DNA of 64,000 bases from Candidatus Thiodiazotropha sp. 'RUGA' (GTDB lineage Bacteria; Pseudomonadota; Gammaproteobacteria; Chromatiales; Chromatiaceae): positions 8,856-72,855 of the forward strand of contig JAEPDS010000009.1 of assembly GCA_016842065.1 (NCBI GenBank). Direction: 5' to 3'. Positions 38,583 through 48,755 of this stretch are shown here, piece by piece; position 1 is the stretch's first letter, and each line of letters opens with the position of its first letter. The notes beneath the pieces are model-generated. The model was not told where the DNA came from. It worked only from the letters and a program-made list of their open reading frames with translations, and made no database searches. Both the position numbers and the translations under genes were made by a program.

Positions 38583-39853
38583 TAAGTGCGGATATGTCCG
38601 TCACCAAGCACGATATATTTCACCGAAGTGAGCCCTTCCAGACCGACCGGCCCGCGGGCATGGAACTTATCCGTTGAAATTCCGATCTCCGCACCCAGAC
38701 CATACTCGAAACCGTCTGCAAAACGGGTCGAGGCGTTGACCATCACCGAGCTGGAGTCCACTTCGGTGAGAAAACGTCTGGCACGGGTGTAGTTCTCGGT
38801 GATAATCGCATCAGTATGTTGGGAACTGTGGGTATTGATATGATCAATCGCCTCGGCCAGCCCAGGCACGACACGGATCGACAGGATCGGCGCCAGATAT
38901 TCGGTATCCCAATCCTCATCGGTTGCACTGGTGCAACCCTCAATCAGCTCGCAGCTGCGGGCACAGCCACGCAGCTCAACCCCTTTCTCACCCAGCGCCG
39001 GCGCCAAACGGGCAAGGGCTTGCTCGGCAACATCCTCTGCAACCAGCAGGGTCTCCATGGTATTGCAGGTGCCATAGCGCTGGGTTTTGGCATTCATCGC
39101 AACCGCATAAGCCTTATCGAGATCGGCCTGATCATCGATATAGACATGACAGATGCCATCCAGATGTTTGATCACCGGCACCCGGGCATCCTGACTGATC
39201 CGTTCGATCAATCCCTTGCCTCCCCGGGGTATGATCACATCCACGTAGTCCGGCATGGTGATCATGGCGCCAACCGCCTGGCGGTCTGTGGTGGCAACAA
39301 CCTGAACAACCGCCTCCGGCAGACCCGCCTTATTCAAACCGGCAGCAATACATTGGGCGATCGCCTGGTTGGAATAGTAGGCTTCCGAGCCGCCTCTCAA
39401 TACCGCTGCATTGCCTGACTTGAGGCAGAGTGCCGCCGCATCGGCGGTGACATTGGGACGCGATTCATAGATGATCCCGACAACACCCAGTGGGACTCTC
39501 ATACGTCCAACCTGGATGCCACTGGGCAGGTATTTCATATCGAATATTTCGCCTACCGGATCGGCCAGGGCCGCAATCTGGCGCACCCCTTCGATCATGC
39601 TGTCGATGCGTGCCGGAGTCAGCTCCAGACGATCGAGCAGGGCACTGTCCAGGCCCTTCTCCCGCCCCTTCTCCAGGTCCAGACTGTTTTCGCGCATCAG
39701 CTGTTCTCTGGCCTTATCCAGCGCTTCGGCAATCGCTTCGAGCGCCTGGTTTTTCTGAGCCGTCGGTACACCGGCGAGTGTTCGCGAGGCCAGGCGAGCC
39801 TGCTGACCCAACGCTTGCATGTATCCGGCGATATCGGTGATCTTGTCTAACAT
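38582..39853 (-). CDS. proA: Gamma-glutamyl phosphate reductase
   Basis: A 423-residue enzyme that reduces gamma-glutamyl phosphate to glutamate semialdehyde for proline synthesis. The catalytic Cys is in [13 protein letters not shown]; the NADP-binding [27 protein letters not shown] and the C-terminal [22 protein letters not shown] blocks are intact. No proB gene lies adjacent, so the preceding enzyme must be encoded elsewhere. proA, nadD and rsfS are co-directional, with repeat element C in the first gap. Confidence 0.97.
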   Translation of the reverse strand: MLDKITDIAGYMQALGQQARLASRTLAGVPTAQKNQALEAIAEALDKAREQLMRENSLDLEKGREKGLDSALLDRLELTPARIDSMIEGVRQIAALADPVGEIFDMKYLPSGIQVGRMRVPLGVVGIIYESRPNVTADAAALCLKSGNAAVLRGGSEAYYSNQAIAQCIAAGLNKAGLPEAVVQVVATTDRQAVGAMITMPDYVDVIIPRGGKGLIERISQDARVPVIKHLDGICHVYIDDQADLDKAYAVAMNAKTQRYGTCNTMETLLVAEDVAEQALARLAPALGEKGVELRGCARSCELIEGCTSATDEDWDTEYLAPILSIRVVPGLAEAIDHINTHSSQHTDAIITENYTRARRFLTEVDSSSVMVNASTRFADGFEYGLGAEIGISTDKFHARGPVGLEGLTSVKYIVLGDGHIRT

Positions 39854-40088
39854 TGTTTAAATAGTGCTCATCTGGAAATATTACGATTGTTTAACTTTAT
39901 CAAACCCGAGCTGAAATGGCCCGGATTCCCGGCAGTTTGACCTGATATCTGCATCCAACGCCTGTTTTGACCGCATCTTTTCTAAGGGTTTTTGTTCACC
40001 GGAGTCAAAGCGAAAGGTTTAAAGTTAAACCCATATCTACCGATCTAATAGACAAGGAATTCACCGAACGGGTAAAGATCCGGGAATA

Positions 40089-40613
40089 ATGAACAGACTC
40101 ATTTCAAGTTTTTTCTTATTGATGGCTGGTAGCGGCCTGCTCTGGGCAGAGCCGTCGCTGTTTGACGTTCCGATGCATTCCAAGGGATCCAACACCTTCT
40201 ACATCTCTGGCAAGATCGGCAACATGGCACCAACGGAATTCATGGTCGACACCGGCTCAAGCTATATGACCATCAATGAAAACACCCTGGCTGAACTGCA
40301 GGCCGTGGGCAACCCCCGTTACCTGAGGGATCTGAAAGGCGTACTGGCCAATGGTGCAGAGATGCTGGTACCCGTCTATACCATCACCGATGTACTGATT
40401 GGCGAGAAGTGTCTTCTGGAAGAGGTTGAGGTGGCCGTTTTTCCCGGCAAAACCAGACAGATTCTTGGTCTGAGCGCACTTTTGAAAACAGCGCCATTCA
40501 CTTTCTCCGCCGAACCTCCACAACTGCAGTTGAGCAACTGCAATTTAATGGAGATGGCTACCGACAGCCAACAGCAGACACAACTGGCTGCCGGTATATC
40601 AACCCCAAATTAG
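40089..40613 (+). CDS. Exported retropepsin-like aspartic protease
   Basis: A 174-residue protein with a signal peptide (LMAGSGLLWA cleavage) and a single retroviral-type aspartic protease domain: active site motif FMVDTGSSYMTIN with catalytic Asp near residue 57, then the hydrophobic LEEVEVAVFPGKTRQILGLSALL block (ILG-L is the second signature). Such single-domain proteins act as dimers in the periplasm. The C-terminal tail (residues 150-174) is Gln/Asn/Thr-rich. Upstream at 40016-40031 lies the 16-bp inverted repeat GGTTTAA-AG-TTAAACC. Confidence 0.85.
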   Translation: MNRLISSFFLLMAGSGLLWAEPSLFDVPMHSKGSNTFYISGKIGNMAPTEFMVDTGSSYMTINENTLAELQAVGNPRYLRDLKGVLANGAEMLVPVYTITDVLIGEKCLLEEVEVAVFPGKTRQILGLSALLKTAPFTFSAEPPQLQLSNCNLMEMATDSQQQTQLAAGISTPN

Positions 40614-40640
40614 GGATACCATCTAAAAAGCGCAGCCGGC

Positions 40641-40898
40641 CTATTTGCTCTCTGCAGGCATCGCTTTCGCTTCGAAAGCACTGAATTCAGCGGCATCAAC
40701 GCTGCCGTCCTGATTGGCGTCAGCCGCTTCCCAGCCTTTATAGAGCGCTTCGTTAGCGGTTGCCTCTTCTGAAGAGATGCTGCCATCAGCATTGGTGTCC
40801 AATGCAGTGAACGCATCCTCACCGGCAACTGCAGCAGTAACAAATCCAGCGGTAACCAGTGCCAAAGCGGCCAGTTTAATGGTTTTCGTATTCATCAT
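40641..40898 (-). CDS. Small exported EF-hand protein (copy 1)
   Basis: An 85-residue periplasmic protein: signal peptide (cleaved after VAG or AAVA) and two EF-hand loops (DTNADGSISSEE and DANQDGSVDAAE) with canonical 12-residue ligand spacing, separated by a short helix. A ribosome binding site AAGGAG lies before the ATG. It is a paralogue of the protein at 41156-41410, 257 bp upstream in the same orientation. Calcium binding is strongly expected; the partner is unknown. Confidence 0.88.
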   Translation of the reverse strand: MMNTKTIKLAALALVTAGFVTAAVAGEDAFTALDTNADGSISSEEATANEALYKGWEAADANQDGSVDAAEFSAFEAKAMPAESK

Positions 40899-40968
40899 GT
40901 TCTCCTTAACGAATTTTATGGTTATGCCCAGAGATCCCGATCTACACCATCGATCGTCTGGTGGCCCT

Positions 40969-41011
40969 ATAAGACACCCCAGACAGAAGAAATGCGGTGA
41001 TAGGAATCACA
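40969..41011 (-). promoter_or_regulatory. Dyad plus TGTCTTAT promoter-like block of EF-hand copy 1
   Basis: On the minus strand, a dyad TGTGATTCCTATCACC (40996-41011) is followed 19 bp later by TGTCTTAT (40969-40976). The same two blocks at exactly the same spacing precede the second EF-hand gene. TGTCTTAT would be the -10 element and the dyad the -35 or activator site; type and factor are not known. Confidence 0.6.
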
Positions 41012-41155
41012 GTTCCACTATTTAAATTCCTTTCACTAATTTAGGAAATTGCTAATGGATCGGCATCGGTATGGTTATCAAATCCCTCTGATTGGCCAGC
41101 GACCAGAGCAGTCTGGTCACCGGCATTCCACCCAAAACTCTTTCAGAGTTTCTGA

Positions 41156-41410
41156 TTATTTGGCCGCAGGTGCCGCCTCGAAAGCACTGAACTCGGCCGC
41201 ATCGACCTGGCCGTCAGCATTGACGTCAACCTTTGCCCAATCCTTGTAGAGCGCTTCATCAGCGGTGGACTCTTCAGCGGAGATATAGCCATCAGCATTC
41301 ACATCCAGCTTGGTGAAGGTACCCTCGTCCGCCGCGTTAGCCACTGCGAAAAAACCGGCTGCTACCAAAGCTACAACACCTTTTTTAATTGTCATGGTTT
41401 TCATCATCAT
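41156..41410 (-). CDS. Small exported EF-hand protein (copy 2)
   Basis: An 84-residue periplasmic protein: signal peptide (VAAGFFAVANA cleavage) and two EF-hand loops (DVNADGYISAEE, DVNADGQVDAAE). It matches copy 1 along the mature part (EEATANEALYK against EESTADEALYK; AAEFSAFEA in both). The duplication plus the matching upstream block shows a tandem gene duplication with conserved control. Confidence 0.88.
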   Translation of the reverse strand: MMMKTMTIKKGVVALVAAGFFAVANAADEGTFTKLDVNADGYISAEESTADEALYKDWAKVDVNADGQVDAAEFSAFEAAPAAK

Positions 41411-41468
41411 TCTCCATTCAATGATTTATTTTAAAAGCAAAGCCCTCTGACTGAGGTCTCTGTAGGCG

Positions 41469-41511
41469 ATAAGACAACGATGAGGAAAAAAAATGGGTGA
41501 CCGAAGTCACA
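41469..41511 (-). promoter_or_regulatory. Dyad plus TGTCTTAT promoter-like block of EF-hand copy 2
   Basis: Minus strand: TGTGACTTCGGTCACC (41496-41511), 19 bp, TGTCTTAT (41469-41476). Identical architecture to the block upstream of copy 1; the surrounding sequence differs, which argues that selection, not recent duplication, keeps these parts. Confidence 0.6.
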
Positions 41512-41568
41512 AATAAAAAGGAACAGCTTTCCCAGGCACTTAGTTACTAATTCAGGTTGTGCTGCCGA

Positions 41569-42582
41569 TCACAGGCAGGTGATTCCGGAAACCCCTTGCG
41601 CAACACGCTTCAAGGCCAGCCAGGGGTCTTTCGAATTCAGACCCTTGATCATACGATCAACATCTGAACACTGTATCAGCAACTCTCTCCAATAGGTGGC
41701 CGAGCCCCTGGAGAGCGCCTTACCGACCACAGGCTTACGTTTATCCCAAACCCGGTAGGCCGCCATTACCTGATTGCTGTTACGCCCCTGTTCCAGTTCA
41801 TTGGCCATCTCCGCCAGACTGCGTATCTCTCGACTCAGGGCCCACAGCACCACGGCTGCCGCCACACCCTCCGCCTTCAATGAAGACAACATGCGCAGGC
41901 CCTTGGCGGTCTGTCCACTCATCAGGGTATCGAGCAGGCTGAACACATCGAAACGGGCACTGTCCGCAACCGCTTGCATCAACTGATCCTGGGTCACCAC
42001 CCCTTCCCCCTGCAGCAGCAACAGCTTCTCTATCTCCTGATTGGCGGCCAGCAGGTTGCCTTCCACCCGATCCATCAGCATCTGAACAACCCCGGCCTCC
42101 GGGATCAGTCCGGCCTTTCGCAGACGTTGCTCGATCCAGGGCATCAGCCGGTTGCCCTCCACCGGCCAGACCTGTATGACAACACCCAGCTGATCGACCG
42201 CCTGCAGCCACTTGCTCTTCATCTGCGACTTTTCCAGCTTCGGCAAGGTTATCAGCAACACCGTATCTTCGGCTGGACGCTCACAATACTCGATCAGCGC
42301 CTTGCCCCCTTCATTGCCGAGCTTGGCGCTGTTCAAGCGCAGCTCAAGCAGTCGCCTGTCACCAAACAGGGAGAGGCTCTCCGCCGCCTGATTGAGTGCC
42401 AACCAGTCAAAGCCGCTAACCTGATCCAGCACCTCTCTTTCACTGAACCCCTGCTGTCGCGCAGCCTGACGTATCTGGTCAGCCGCCTCCATCATCTGCA
42501 ACGGCTCATCACCACTGAGCAGATAGAGTGGCGCCAGATCACGTTTCAATTGGGCGTTGAGTTGGTCGTTACGGAGTCTCAT
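41569..42582 (-). CDS. holA: DNA polymerase III delta subunit
   Basis: A 337-residue clamp-loader subunit that opens the sliding clamp. N-terminal domain starts MRLRNDQLNAQL and continues APLYLLSGDEPLQMMEAADQIRQAARQQGF, the delta family's AAA-like nucleotide-fold start without a Walker A. The C-terminal collar domain has the ALSRGSATYWRELLIQCSDVDRMIKG pattern. Length equals E. coli HolA (343 residues). It is 27 bp downstream of lptE; leuS-lptE-holA order is conserved in gammaproteobacteria. Confidence 0.95.
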   Translation of the reverse strand: MRLRNDQLNAQLKRDLAPLYLLSGDEPLQMMEAADQIRQAARQQGFSEREVLDQVSGFDWLALNQAAESLSLFGDRRLLELRLNSAKLGNEGGKALIEYCERPAEDTVLLITLPKLEKSQMKSKWLQAVDQLGVVIQVWPVEGNRLMPWIEQRLRKAGLIPEAGVVQMLMDRVEGNLLAANQEIEKLLLLQGEGVVTQDQLMQAVADSARFDVFSLLDTLMSGQTAKGLRMLSSLKAEGVAAAVVLWALSREIRSLAEMANELEQGRNSNQVMAAYRVWDKRKPVVGKALSRGSATYWRELLIQCSDVDRMIKGLNSKDPWLALKRVAQGVSGITCL

Positions 42583-42609
42583 GAGGTTTGGTCATGTTTG
42601 CTGTGCAAT

Positions 42610-43128
42610 CTATCTCAATCCGGCTTCCATTCTGCGAATGATCTGGGCCGCAAGATCGCGTCGCATATCATCCATCATCAAGGCGGTTTCGTTCCTTTGA
42701 CCCAGCTCGTCACTGCCGCTGAAGCTGAGCTGCCGGACCAGTTCCAGTGACTCTTCATGAGGCTCCATACCGCTGCGGGCGGTGAGCCGGACCCTGGCAA
42801 GCAGGCGCAACTCATTGTCCAACGCCTTGCCATTCGCATCCACGGAGAGCACCCGGCTGGAGAACTTCTCTTCCAGTACCTGAAATACATATTTCGCCGC
42901 CTGCCGATCGGGGGAGAGGATTACCCCACCGCCTAGCAGCTCTCTCTGCAGTACGCCGGCAACCGTGTCGATGCGGTCACCCGCGACGATATAGAGCCCA
43001 TTCAGCGCCGCCGAGGGCTGGGCGTAACCTTTCAGATGAAAACCACAGCCTGACAGTGTCAGCAGCATGACCAGAGCCAGCCAGGCAGCCTGCAAGCGCC
43101 ACCGGTGGAGACTATTTGGCAACGACAT
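42610..43128 (-). CDS. lptE: LPS-assembly lipoprotein LptE
   Basis: A 172-residue outer-membrane lipoprotein that plugs the LptD barrel for LPS delivery. Lipobox [14 protein letters not shown] (lipid Cys 28) with the family start FHLKG; its middle contains [26 protein letters not shown]. The start overlaps the last 17 bp of leuS, so the two are translationally coupled. Confidence 0.95.
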   Translation of the reverse strand: MSLPNSLHRWRLQAAWLALVMLLTLSGCGFHLKGYAQPSAALNGLYIVAGDRIDTVAGVLQRELLGGGVILSPDRQAAKYVFQVLEEKFSSRVLSVDANGKALDNELRLLARVRLTARSGMEPHEESLELVRQLSFSGSDELGQRNETALMMDDMRRDLAAQIIRRMEAGLR

Positions 43129-45694
43129 TGACCAGTTTGTTCGGCACCACGATGACTTTCCTCACCGTCGCCTCACCGATGAAGCGCTGCACATTGTCAT
43201 TTGCCAGGGCGATCGCTTCGACAGCCGCCTTATCCGCATCCGCCGGCACCTGGATGTTGGCACGCACCTTACCATTCACCTGCACCACATAGGGCAGACT
43301 CTCCTGTACCAGCGCCGCCTCATCCGGTTGCGGCCAGTCACTGGCCAGGATCTCCTCACCAAAGCCGAGCTCGCGCCAGAGGTGATGGGAGACATGGGGC
43401 GCGATCGGCGCCAACAGTCTCAATACCAGGGAGAGCCCCTCTTTCAAAATCGCCAGGTCCTGCGCTGAACCACCGAGCTTATAGAGAATGTTGGTCATCC
43501 CCATACTCGCCGAGACCACGTTATTGAAGCGTTGCCTCTGGTAGTCGTAGAGCGCCTTTTTCAACAGCTCATGCAGCTCCCGTCGCGCCGCTTTCTGCTC
43601 CTCACCAAACTCAGTCACCGCAGCGAGAGGCTGACTCAGCTGCTGCTGGTGCCCATCAGCCAGTGCCCACAGACGTTTGATGAACCGGTAAGCCCCTTCC
43701 ACACCGTCGTCACTCCACTCCAGGGACTGATCGGGGGGCGAGGTGAACATGGTATAGAGCCTGACGGTATCGGCACCGTAACGGTCGATCAGCGTCTGTG
43801 GATCGACCCCGTTGTTCTTCGATTTCGACATCTTCTCGATGCCGCCGATCTGAACCGCACTGTTATCCGCTTTGAGCAGCGCGGACAATGGCCGCCCTTT
43901 GTCGTCACTGCTGACATCAACTTCGGTCGGGTTGTACCAATGCTTGCTGCCATCCTCCGCTTCCCGATAGTAGGTGTCAGCCACCACCATACCCTGGGTA
44001 AGCAGACGGGTGAACGGCTCATTGCTGCTGACCAGCCCCGCATCCCGCATCAGCTTGTGGTAGAAACGGGCATACAGCAGATGCAGCACCGCGTGCTCGA
44101 TGCCGCCCACATACTGATCCACCGGCAACCAATAGTCGGCGCGCTGATCCAGCATGCCATCCGCGCCCGGAGAGGCGTAACGGGCGTAGTACCAGCTCGA
44201 CTCCATGAAGGTATCGAAGGTATCGGTCTCGCGCTGCGCCGCACCACCGCACTCGGGACAGGTCACATCGGAAAACTGCGGGTTGTTCTTGATCGGGTTG
44301 ATGGTGTTTTCATCGTAGACGATCTCTTCCGGCAGACGCACCGGCAGATCATCCAGGGGTACCGGCACGATGCCACAGTGGTCGCAATGGATCATCGGGA
44401 TCGGCGTACCCCAGTAGCGTTGCCGGGAGACACCCCAATCCCTGAGTCGGTAGTTCTTGGTCTTGCCCCCCTTCTCCCGCTCCTGCAGCCACTCGGCGAT
44501 AGCGTCGAAGGCCTCGGCAGAGGTTTGTCCGGTAAATGGCCCGGAGTCGATCAGCAGACCCTTCTCAATATAAGCCTCGGCCTGTATATCCAGCGCCGAG
44601 CCATCCTCCGGCTGAATTACCTGTTTGATGGGAATACCATATTTTTTGGCGAAGGCGTGGTCTCGTTCATCGTGACCGGGCACCGCCATCACCGCACCGG
44701 TGCCATAGGTCATGAGGACAAAATTCGCCGCATAGACCGGTACCGGTTCACCGCTGACCGGATGGATCGCGTTGATGCCGAGCGGCATGCCCCGCTTCTC
44801 GATCGTCTCCAGTTCCGCCTCGGAGGTACCCCCCTGACGGCACTCCTCGATGAATCCAGCCAGTTCAGGATTGTCTGCCGAGGCTTCCAAAGCCAACGGA
44901 TGTTCCGCTGCAACCGCCACATAGGTCACCCCCATCAGGGTATCCGGGCGAGTGGTGTAGATGGTCATGCTCTGTTCAGCCCCTTCGATGGCGAAATCCA
45001 TCTGCACACCATAGGAGCGGCCGATCCAGTTACGCTGCATGGTGCGGACCTGCTCCGGCCAGGCCTCCAGCCCGTCGATCTCATCCAGCAGCTCATCCGC
45101 ATAATCGGTAATCTTGATGAACCACTGGGGGATCTCACGCCGCTCCACCAGGGCCCCTGAACGCCAGCCCCGGCCATCGATCACCTGCTCATTGGCGAGT
45201 ACGGTCTGGTCCACCGGATCCCAGTTGACCTGGGCATTCTTGCGGTAGACCAGGCCTTTTTTGAACAGCTCGGTGAACAGCCACTGCTCCCACTTATAGT
45301 AATCGGGCTGACAGGTAGCCAGCTCCCGCTGCCAGTCGTAGCCGAAACCGAGCCGTTTCAGCTGGGCCTTCATGTAGTCGATATTCTGGTAGGTCCAGGC
45401 CGCTGGCGCGACCCGGTTTTTCAACGCCGCATTCTCTGCCGGCAGGCCAAACGCATCCCAACCCATGGGTTGCAGCACATTCTTGCCCAGCATCCGCTGA
45501 TATCGGGCAATCACGTCACCGATCGTATAGTTTCGCACATGTCCCATATGGAGCTTGCCACTGGGATAGGGAAACATGGAGAGGCAATAGAATTTCTCCT
45601 TCTGCGGATCCTCCGTGACTTCAAAGGTCTTTGCGCTTTCCCAGTAAGACTGGACCTCAGCCTCAAGCTGGGCTGGATCGTATTGATTCTGCAT
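43112..45694 (-). CDS. leuS: Leucyl-tRNA synthetase
   Basis: An 860-residue class I synthetase. HIGH-type motif HMGH at residues 49-52, the editing domain with [12 protein letters not shown], the zinc-ribbon-like region ([11 protein letters not shown] and CPECGG) and KMSKS at residues 621-625. Complete and of standard length. The stop lies inside lptE. A shorter stand-alone tRNA-editing or fused domain is not seen. Confidence 0.98.
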   Translation of the reverse strand: MQNQYDPAQLEAEVQSYWESAKTFEVTEDPQKEKFYCLSMFPYPSGKLHMGHVRNYTIGDVIARYQRMLGKNVLQPMGWDAFGLPAENAALKNRVAPAAWTYQNIDYMKAQLKRLGFGYDWQRELATCQPDYYKWEQWLFTELFKKGLVYRKNAQVNWDPVDQTVLANEQVIDGRGWRSGALVERREIPQWFIKITDYADELLDEIDGLEAWPEQVRTMQRNWIGRSYGVQMDFAIEGAEQSMTIYTTRPDTLMGVTYVAVAAEHPLALEASADNPELAGFIEECRQGGTSEAELETIEKRGMPLGINAIHPVSGEPVPVYAANFVLMTYGTGAVMAVPGHDERDHAFAKKYGIPIKQVIQPEDGSALDIQAEAYIEKGLLIDSGPFTGQTSAEAFDAIAEWLQEREKGGKTKNYRLRDWGVSRQRYWGTPIPMIHCDHCGIVPVPLDDLPVRLPEEIVYDENTINPIKNNPQFSDVTCPECGGAAQRETDTFDTFMESSWYYARYASPGADGMLDQRADYWLPVDQYVGGIEHAVLHLLYARFYHKLMRDAGLVSSNEPFTRLLTQGMVVADTYYREAEDGSKHWYNPTEVDVSSDDKGRPLSALLKADNSAVQIGGIEKMSKSKNNGVDPQTLIDRYGADTVRLYTMFTSPPDQSLEWSDDGVEGAYRFIKRLWALADGHQQQLSQPLAAVTEFGEEQKAARRELHELLKKALYDYQRQRFNNVVSASMGMTNILYKLGGSAQDLAILKEGLSLVLRLLAPIAPHVSHHLWRELGFGEEILASDWPQPDEAALVQESLPYVVQVNGKVRANIQVPADADKAAVEAIALANDNVQRFIGEATVRKVIVVPNKLVNVVAK

Positions 45695-45887
45695 ATTCAG
45701 GCCTGAAATTGTGATTATCTCGGATAATCGCGGAAGGATACCGCAGCAGGCTGCCGACAGAAAGGTTCTCGACTGAAACTCTTCGCCCGGCAGGCGAATC
45801 GTTCACTGTCATCTGCCTCAGCGAGGCATCAACGGGTCACTCTGGGCGTGTCACAACAGATCTTGAGATTGGAGGTGATTGCAGGGG

Positions 45888-46322
45888 TTACTGGGAGGCG
45901 GCCATGTCGACCATGACGCTTTCCGGGTACATCAGGCTGACAACCATCTCGATCGCCTCCTCCCAAGCTATTTTTACCTCAGTGTCATATTCATCATCGT
46001 AACGCTCGATGGTGGCCAGCAACGCCTCCTTCCACATCTTAAAGTGACGCTGATCCACTTTCAGACGGGTGTGGATACGACCCAGCATCTCCAGATAGAG
46101 CACCACACCCGGCTTGCCCACCAGAGCATCCTCAATCATCTGCAGCGTCTCTTTCAGCTTACCCTTGAGCTGATCCATATCCCGGGCATGAAAAATCCTC
46201 GCGATCTCTTCCGACTGATCCATGAAATGGTCATAGAAAGTATCGTAGAAGCCCTGTTTCAGACTGATCCGCCGCAGGCTCTGTTGAAAGCGTTTTAAGT
46301 TGGTTTTGCTGATCTTAGACAT
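45888..46322 (-). CDS. Single-domain globin-like protein
   Basis: A 144-residue helical protein with the globin pattern: F..F.. near residues 25-35 (FYDTFYDHFMDQSEEIARIFHARD), then the E-F region GRIHTRLKVDQRHFKMWKEALLATI, where the His in RIH stands at the proximal-His position of flavohaemoglobin-like bacterial globins, and the closing WEEAIEMVVSLM. No FAD/NAD reductase domain follows. A heme-binding single-domain globin, function O2/NO-related by family, is the best call. An in-frame start at 46349 is possible; ATG at 46322 fits better. Confidence 0.75.
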   Translation of the reverse strand: MSKISKTNLKRFQQSLRRISLKQGFYDTFYDHFMDQSEEIARIFHARDMDQLKGKLKETLQMIEDALVGKPGVVLYLEMLGRIHTRLKVDQRHFKMWKEALLATIERYDDEYDTEVKIAWEEAIEMVVSLMYPESVMVDMAASQ

Positions 46323-46558
46323 AATAATACTGGCCAATTGCTCGCCCAACTTAACGGCAGAACCAGTGAAAACTTTCAGAACCAGTTAACACTATTCGAA
46401 CATCATTCAGAAAACAGGCCGCCGCCCAGAACCTGAGCGATTCATGCAACCGGCCCAACAAATGGTACTATTAGCCTGCCTGACCCGAACATGCCGCCCA
46501 AGCGCATCGCCTGGCAGGCCAACACAGATCAGAATAAAAACCACCAAGAGCTTAGGCA

Positions 46559-47515
46559 ATGAAGCTGATAATACAGATCCCGTGCTATAACGAAGAAAAG
46601 ACCCTCGCCGTAGCGTTAGCGGAACTTCCCAGAGAGGTACCGGGATTCGATCAGGTCGAATGGCTGATCATCGATGACGGCAGTACGGACAACACCCGCC
46701 AGATTGCACTGGATAACGGTGTCGACCATGTGGTCGGATATACCAAAAACCAGGGGCTGGCGAGAGGTTTCATGCTGGGGCTCGACGCCTGTGTCAAGCA
46801 GGGTGCGGATGTCATCGTCAACACCGATGCGGATAACCAGTACAACGCCAGCTATATACCTGACCTGACCAAACCCATCGTCGACGGCAAGGCCGACATG
46901 GTGATCGGCGCGCGACCGATTCAGATGATCGAACACTTCTCACTGACCAAGAAGATGCTGCAACATCTGGGCAGCAGCGTGGTGCGTAAAGTCAGCCATA
47001 CCAATATCCCCGACGCACCAAGCGGATTCCGCGCTTTCAGCCGGGAAGCGGCGATGAAGCTGAATGTCTTCAACGAATACACCTATACCCTGGAGACCAT
47101 CATCCAGGCGGGCATGAAACAGATGGCGGTCACCTCGGTGCCGGTGGAGGTGAATGAGGATCTCAGGCCGTCCAAGCTGGTGAAGAGCATCAGCAGCTAC
47201 ATCAAGAAGTCGATCATCACCATTCTGCGAATCTTCGTGGTCTACAAACCGTTTCGCTTCTTTCTGGCGATCGGCCTGGTGCTGTTCAGTCTGGGTATGG
47301 TGTTGGGCTTACGCTTTCTCTACTACTATCTGACCGGGGACGGCCAGGGCCATGTGCAGTCGGTGGTACTCGCCGGTGTGATGATGGGCATCGGCTTCCA
47401 GACCTTCCTGGTGGCATTCGTCGCCGATCTGCTGAGCGTCAACAGAAAACTGCTGGAAGAGGTGCAATACCGCTTGAGAAAGCTGGAATCTGAGCCGCGG
47501 CCAAAGCAGGAGTGA
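46559..47515 (+). CDS. GT2 glycosyltransferase, polyprenol-linked type
   Basis: A 318-residue membrane glycosyltransferase family 2 protein (dolichyl-phosphate mannose synthase-like). The GT-A domain opens with IQIPCYNEEKTLAVAL, has DDGSTDNT and the DADNQY metal-binding motif, and is followed by two C-terminal membrane helices (FFLAIGLVLFSLGMVLGLRFLYYYL and VLAGVMMGIGFQTFLVAFVADL). Such enzymes load a sugar onto undecaprenyl phosphate for later transfer. It is separated from the main polysaccharide operon by repeat element D and faces it (convergent). Confidence 0.9.
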   Translation: MKLIIQIPCYNEEKTLAVALAELPREVPGFDQVEWLIIDDGSTDNTRQIALDNGVDHVVGYTKNQGLARGFMLGLDACVKQGADVIVNTDADNQYNASYIPDLTKPIVDGKADMVIGARPIQMIEHFSLTKKMLQHLGSSVVRKVSHTNIPDAPSGFRAFSREAAMKLNVFNEYTYTLETIIQAGMKQMAVTSVPVEVNEDLRPSKLVKSISSYIKKSIITILRIFVVYKPFRFFLAIGLVLFSLGMVLGLRFLYYYLTGDGQGHVQSVVLAGVMMGIGFQTFLVAFVADLLSVNRKLLEEVQYRLRKLESEPRPKQE

Positions 47516-47555
47516 TGCCCCATTTCTGCTGGAGCAGCTGGTCAACCACTTCAGA

Positions 47556-47660
47556 TTAACCGCCAAGGAACGCAAAACACCGCGAATCTACGCTAATAGA
47601 GCCCCCAATGTTGAAGTTATTCGCGGCATTTTGCGGTGATTGGCGTTCATTGGCGGTTAA
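47556..47660. repeat. Paired inverted repeat, element D
   Basis: Imperfect inverted repeat filling most of the gap between the GT2 gene and the convergent initiating-transferase gene. Left arm 47556-47598, right arm 47617-47660; it shares GCGGTGATTGGCGTTCATT with element C. Confidence 0.78.
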
Positions 47661-47671
47661 CTCTCTGTAAA

Positions 47672-48751
47672 TCAAGCACCATTCCTGTCGGTCCCCGCGC
47701 CCACACGCCACTCAAGGTAGAGCAGGGGCAGATAGGCTACAACCGCCAGCACAGCTCCCCAGCCCGCATATTCAGAGGCCAGCCAGGCCAACGGGGTCAG
47801 CCAGCCTAGGTTGATCGTCAAGCCGGCCAGCACCACCCAGCGGTGGGCGTTGCCACGCGACTTCTCAGCAGACAATCCTTCAGCCTGGAACTGAGCAAGC
47901 CGTTGACGGGCGAGGATCTGATAGGCGTGTTTGGCATGCGGGCGATACCACTGCTCACCATTCAGTATCCGTCTCACCAGGGTCCAGCTGGCATCGGTCA
48001 CGAACAACCCGAGCAGGATCACCCAGCTCCAGAAATCGATGCCGAAGTGCTGGGCGGTGAAACAGGCAAACACACCCAGACTGAATCCCAGGAAACCACT
48101 CGCCGCATCGCCCATGAAGATCTTTGCCGGCGGCCAGTTCCACACCAGGAAACCGGCCACGCCGCAACACAGCAGGATCTGCCAGAGGACGATCAGTGAA
48201 CCGGCGTGATTGAGAAACAGGATCATCGAAGCGCTGCAAAGCACACTGATCGCCTGCAGGCTGGCGATGCCATCGATACCATCCATGAAATTGTAGAGAT
48301 TCAACAGCCACACCAGCAGCGGCACAAACAGGATCCCCAGCCACCACCCCTCGGCGCTCAACCAGGGACCGAAAGAGACCGCAGGCGTGCCGATCAAACC
48401 GACCGCCACGACCGCCGCGAGCAGGTGGACCATGAACCTGAGACGGGCCGACAGATCCCGATGGTCATCGATGAAACCGATCAGCGCCACCAGCCCCCCG
48501 CCGATCAGTAATACCCAGGCCAGTGGTTCGACTCCCTGCAATCGCGCCGGATCGAACAGGATTGCCCACAACAGCAGCCCCAGATAGACCAGTACAAATG
48601 CCAGACCACCCCCCCGGGGGGTTGCCATCAGGTGGGAGCTGCGGGCGTTGGGATTGTCCATCAATCCCTGTTGCAGGGCGTAGTGACGCAGCAGCCAGGT
48701 CAGCAGCGCCGCGAGTATCAGAGTCAGTCCGCCCAGATGGATCCACTGCAT
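47672..48751 (-). CDS. WbpL/WecA-like polyprenyl-phosphate initiating glycosyltransferase
   Basis: A 359-residue protein with about 10 membrane helices of the MraY/WecA/WbpL superfamily. Motifs: ATPRGGGLAFVL, FIDDHRDLSARLRF, NLYNFMDGIDGIA (metal-binding loop), KIFMGDAASGFLG and, near the C-terminus, the WbpL-type RPHAKHAYQ sugar-recognition loop. It transfers a sugar-1-phosphate to undecaprenyl phosphate, starting a polysaccharide chain. Its start lies 4 bp after the stop of the SDR gene; the longer frame to 48892 would overlap that gene heavily, so the ATG at 48751 is chosen. It is the last gene of the minus-strand operon. Confidence 0.88.
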   Translation of the reverse strand: MQWIHLGGLTLILAALLTWLLRHYALQQGLMDNPNARSSHLMATPRGGGLAFVLVYLGLLLWAILFDPARLQGVEPLAWVLLIGGGLVALIGFIDDHRDLSARLRFMVHLLAAVVAVGLIGTPAVSFGPWLSAEGWWLGILFVPLLVWLLNLYNFMDGIDGIASLQAISVLCSASMILFLNHAGSLIVLWQILLCCGVAGFLVWNWPPAKIFMGDAASGFLGFSLGVFACFTAQHFGIDFWSWVILLGLFVTDASWTLVRRILNGEQWYRPHAKHAYQILARQRLAQFQAEGLSAEKSRGNAHRWVVLAGLTINLGWLTPLAWLASEYAGWGAVLAVVAYLPLLYLEWRVGAGTDRNGA

Positions 48752-48755
48752 GATG

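Noticed and set aside
43532-45160. A 542-codon frame on the plus strand opposite leuS
   Set aside because: Antisense to an intact leuS; composition typical of shadow frames, no motif.
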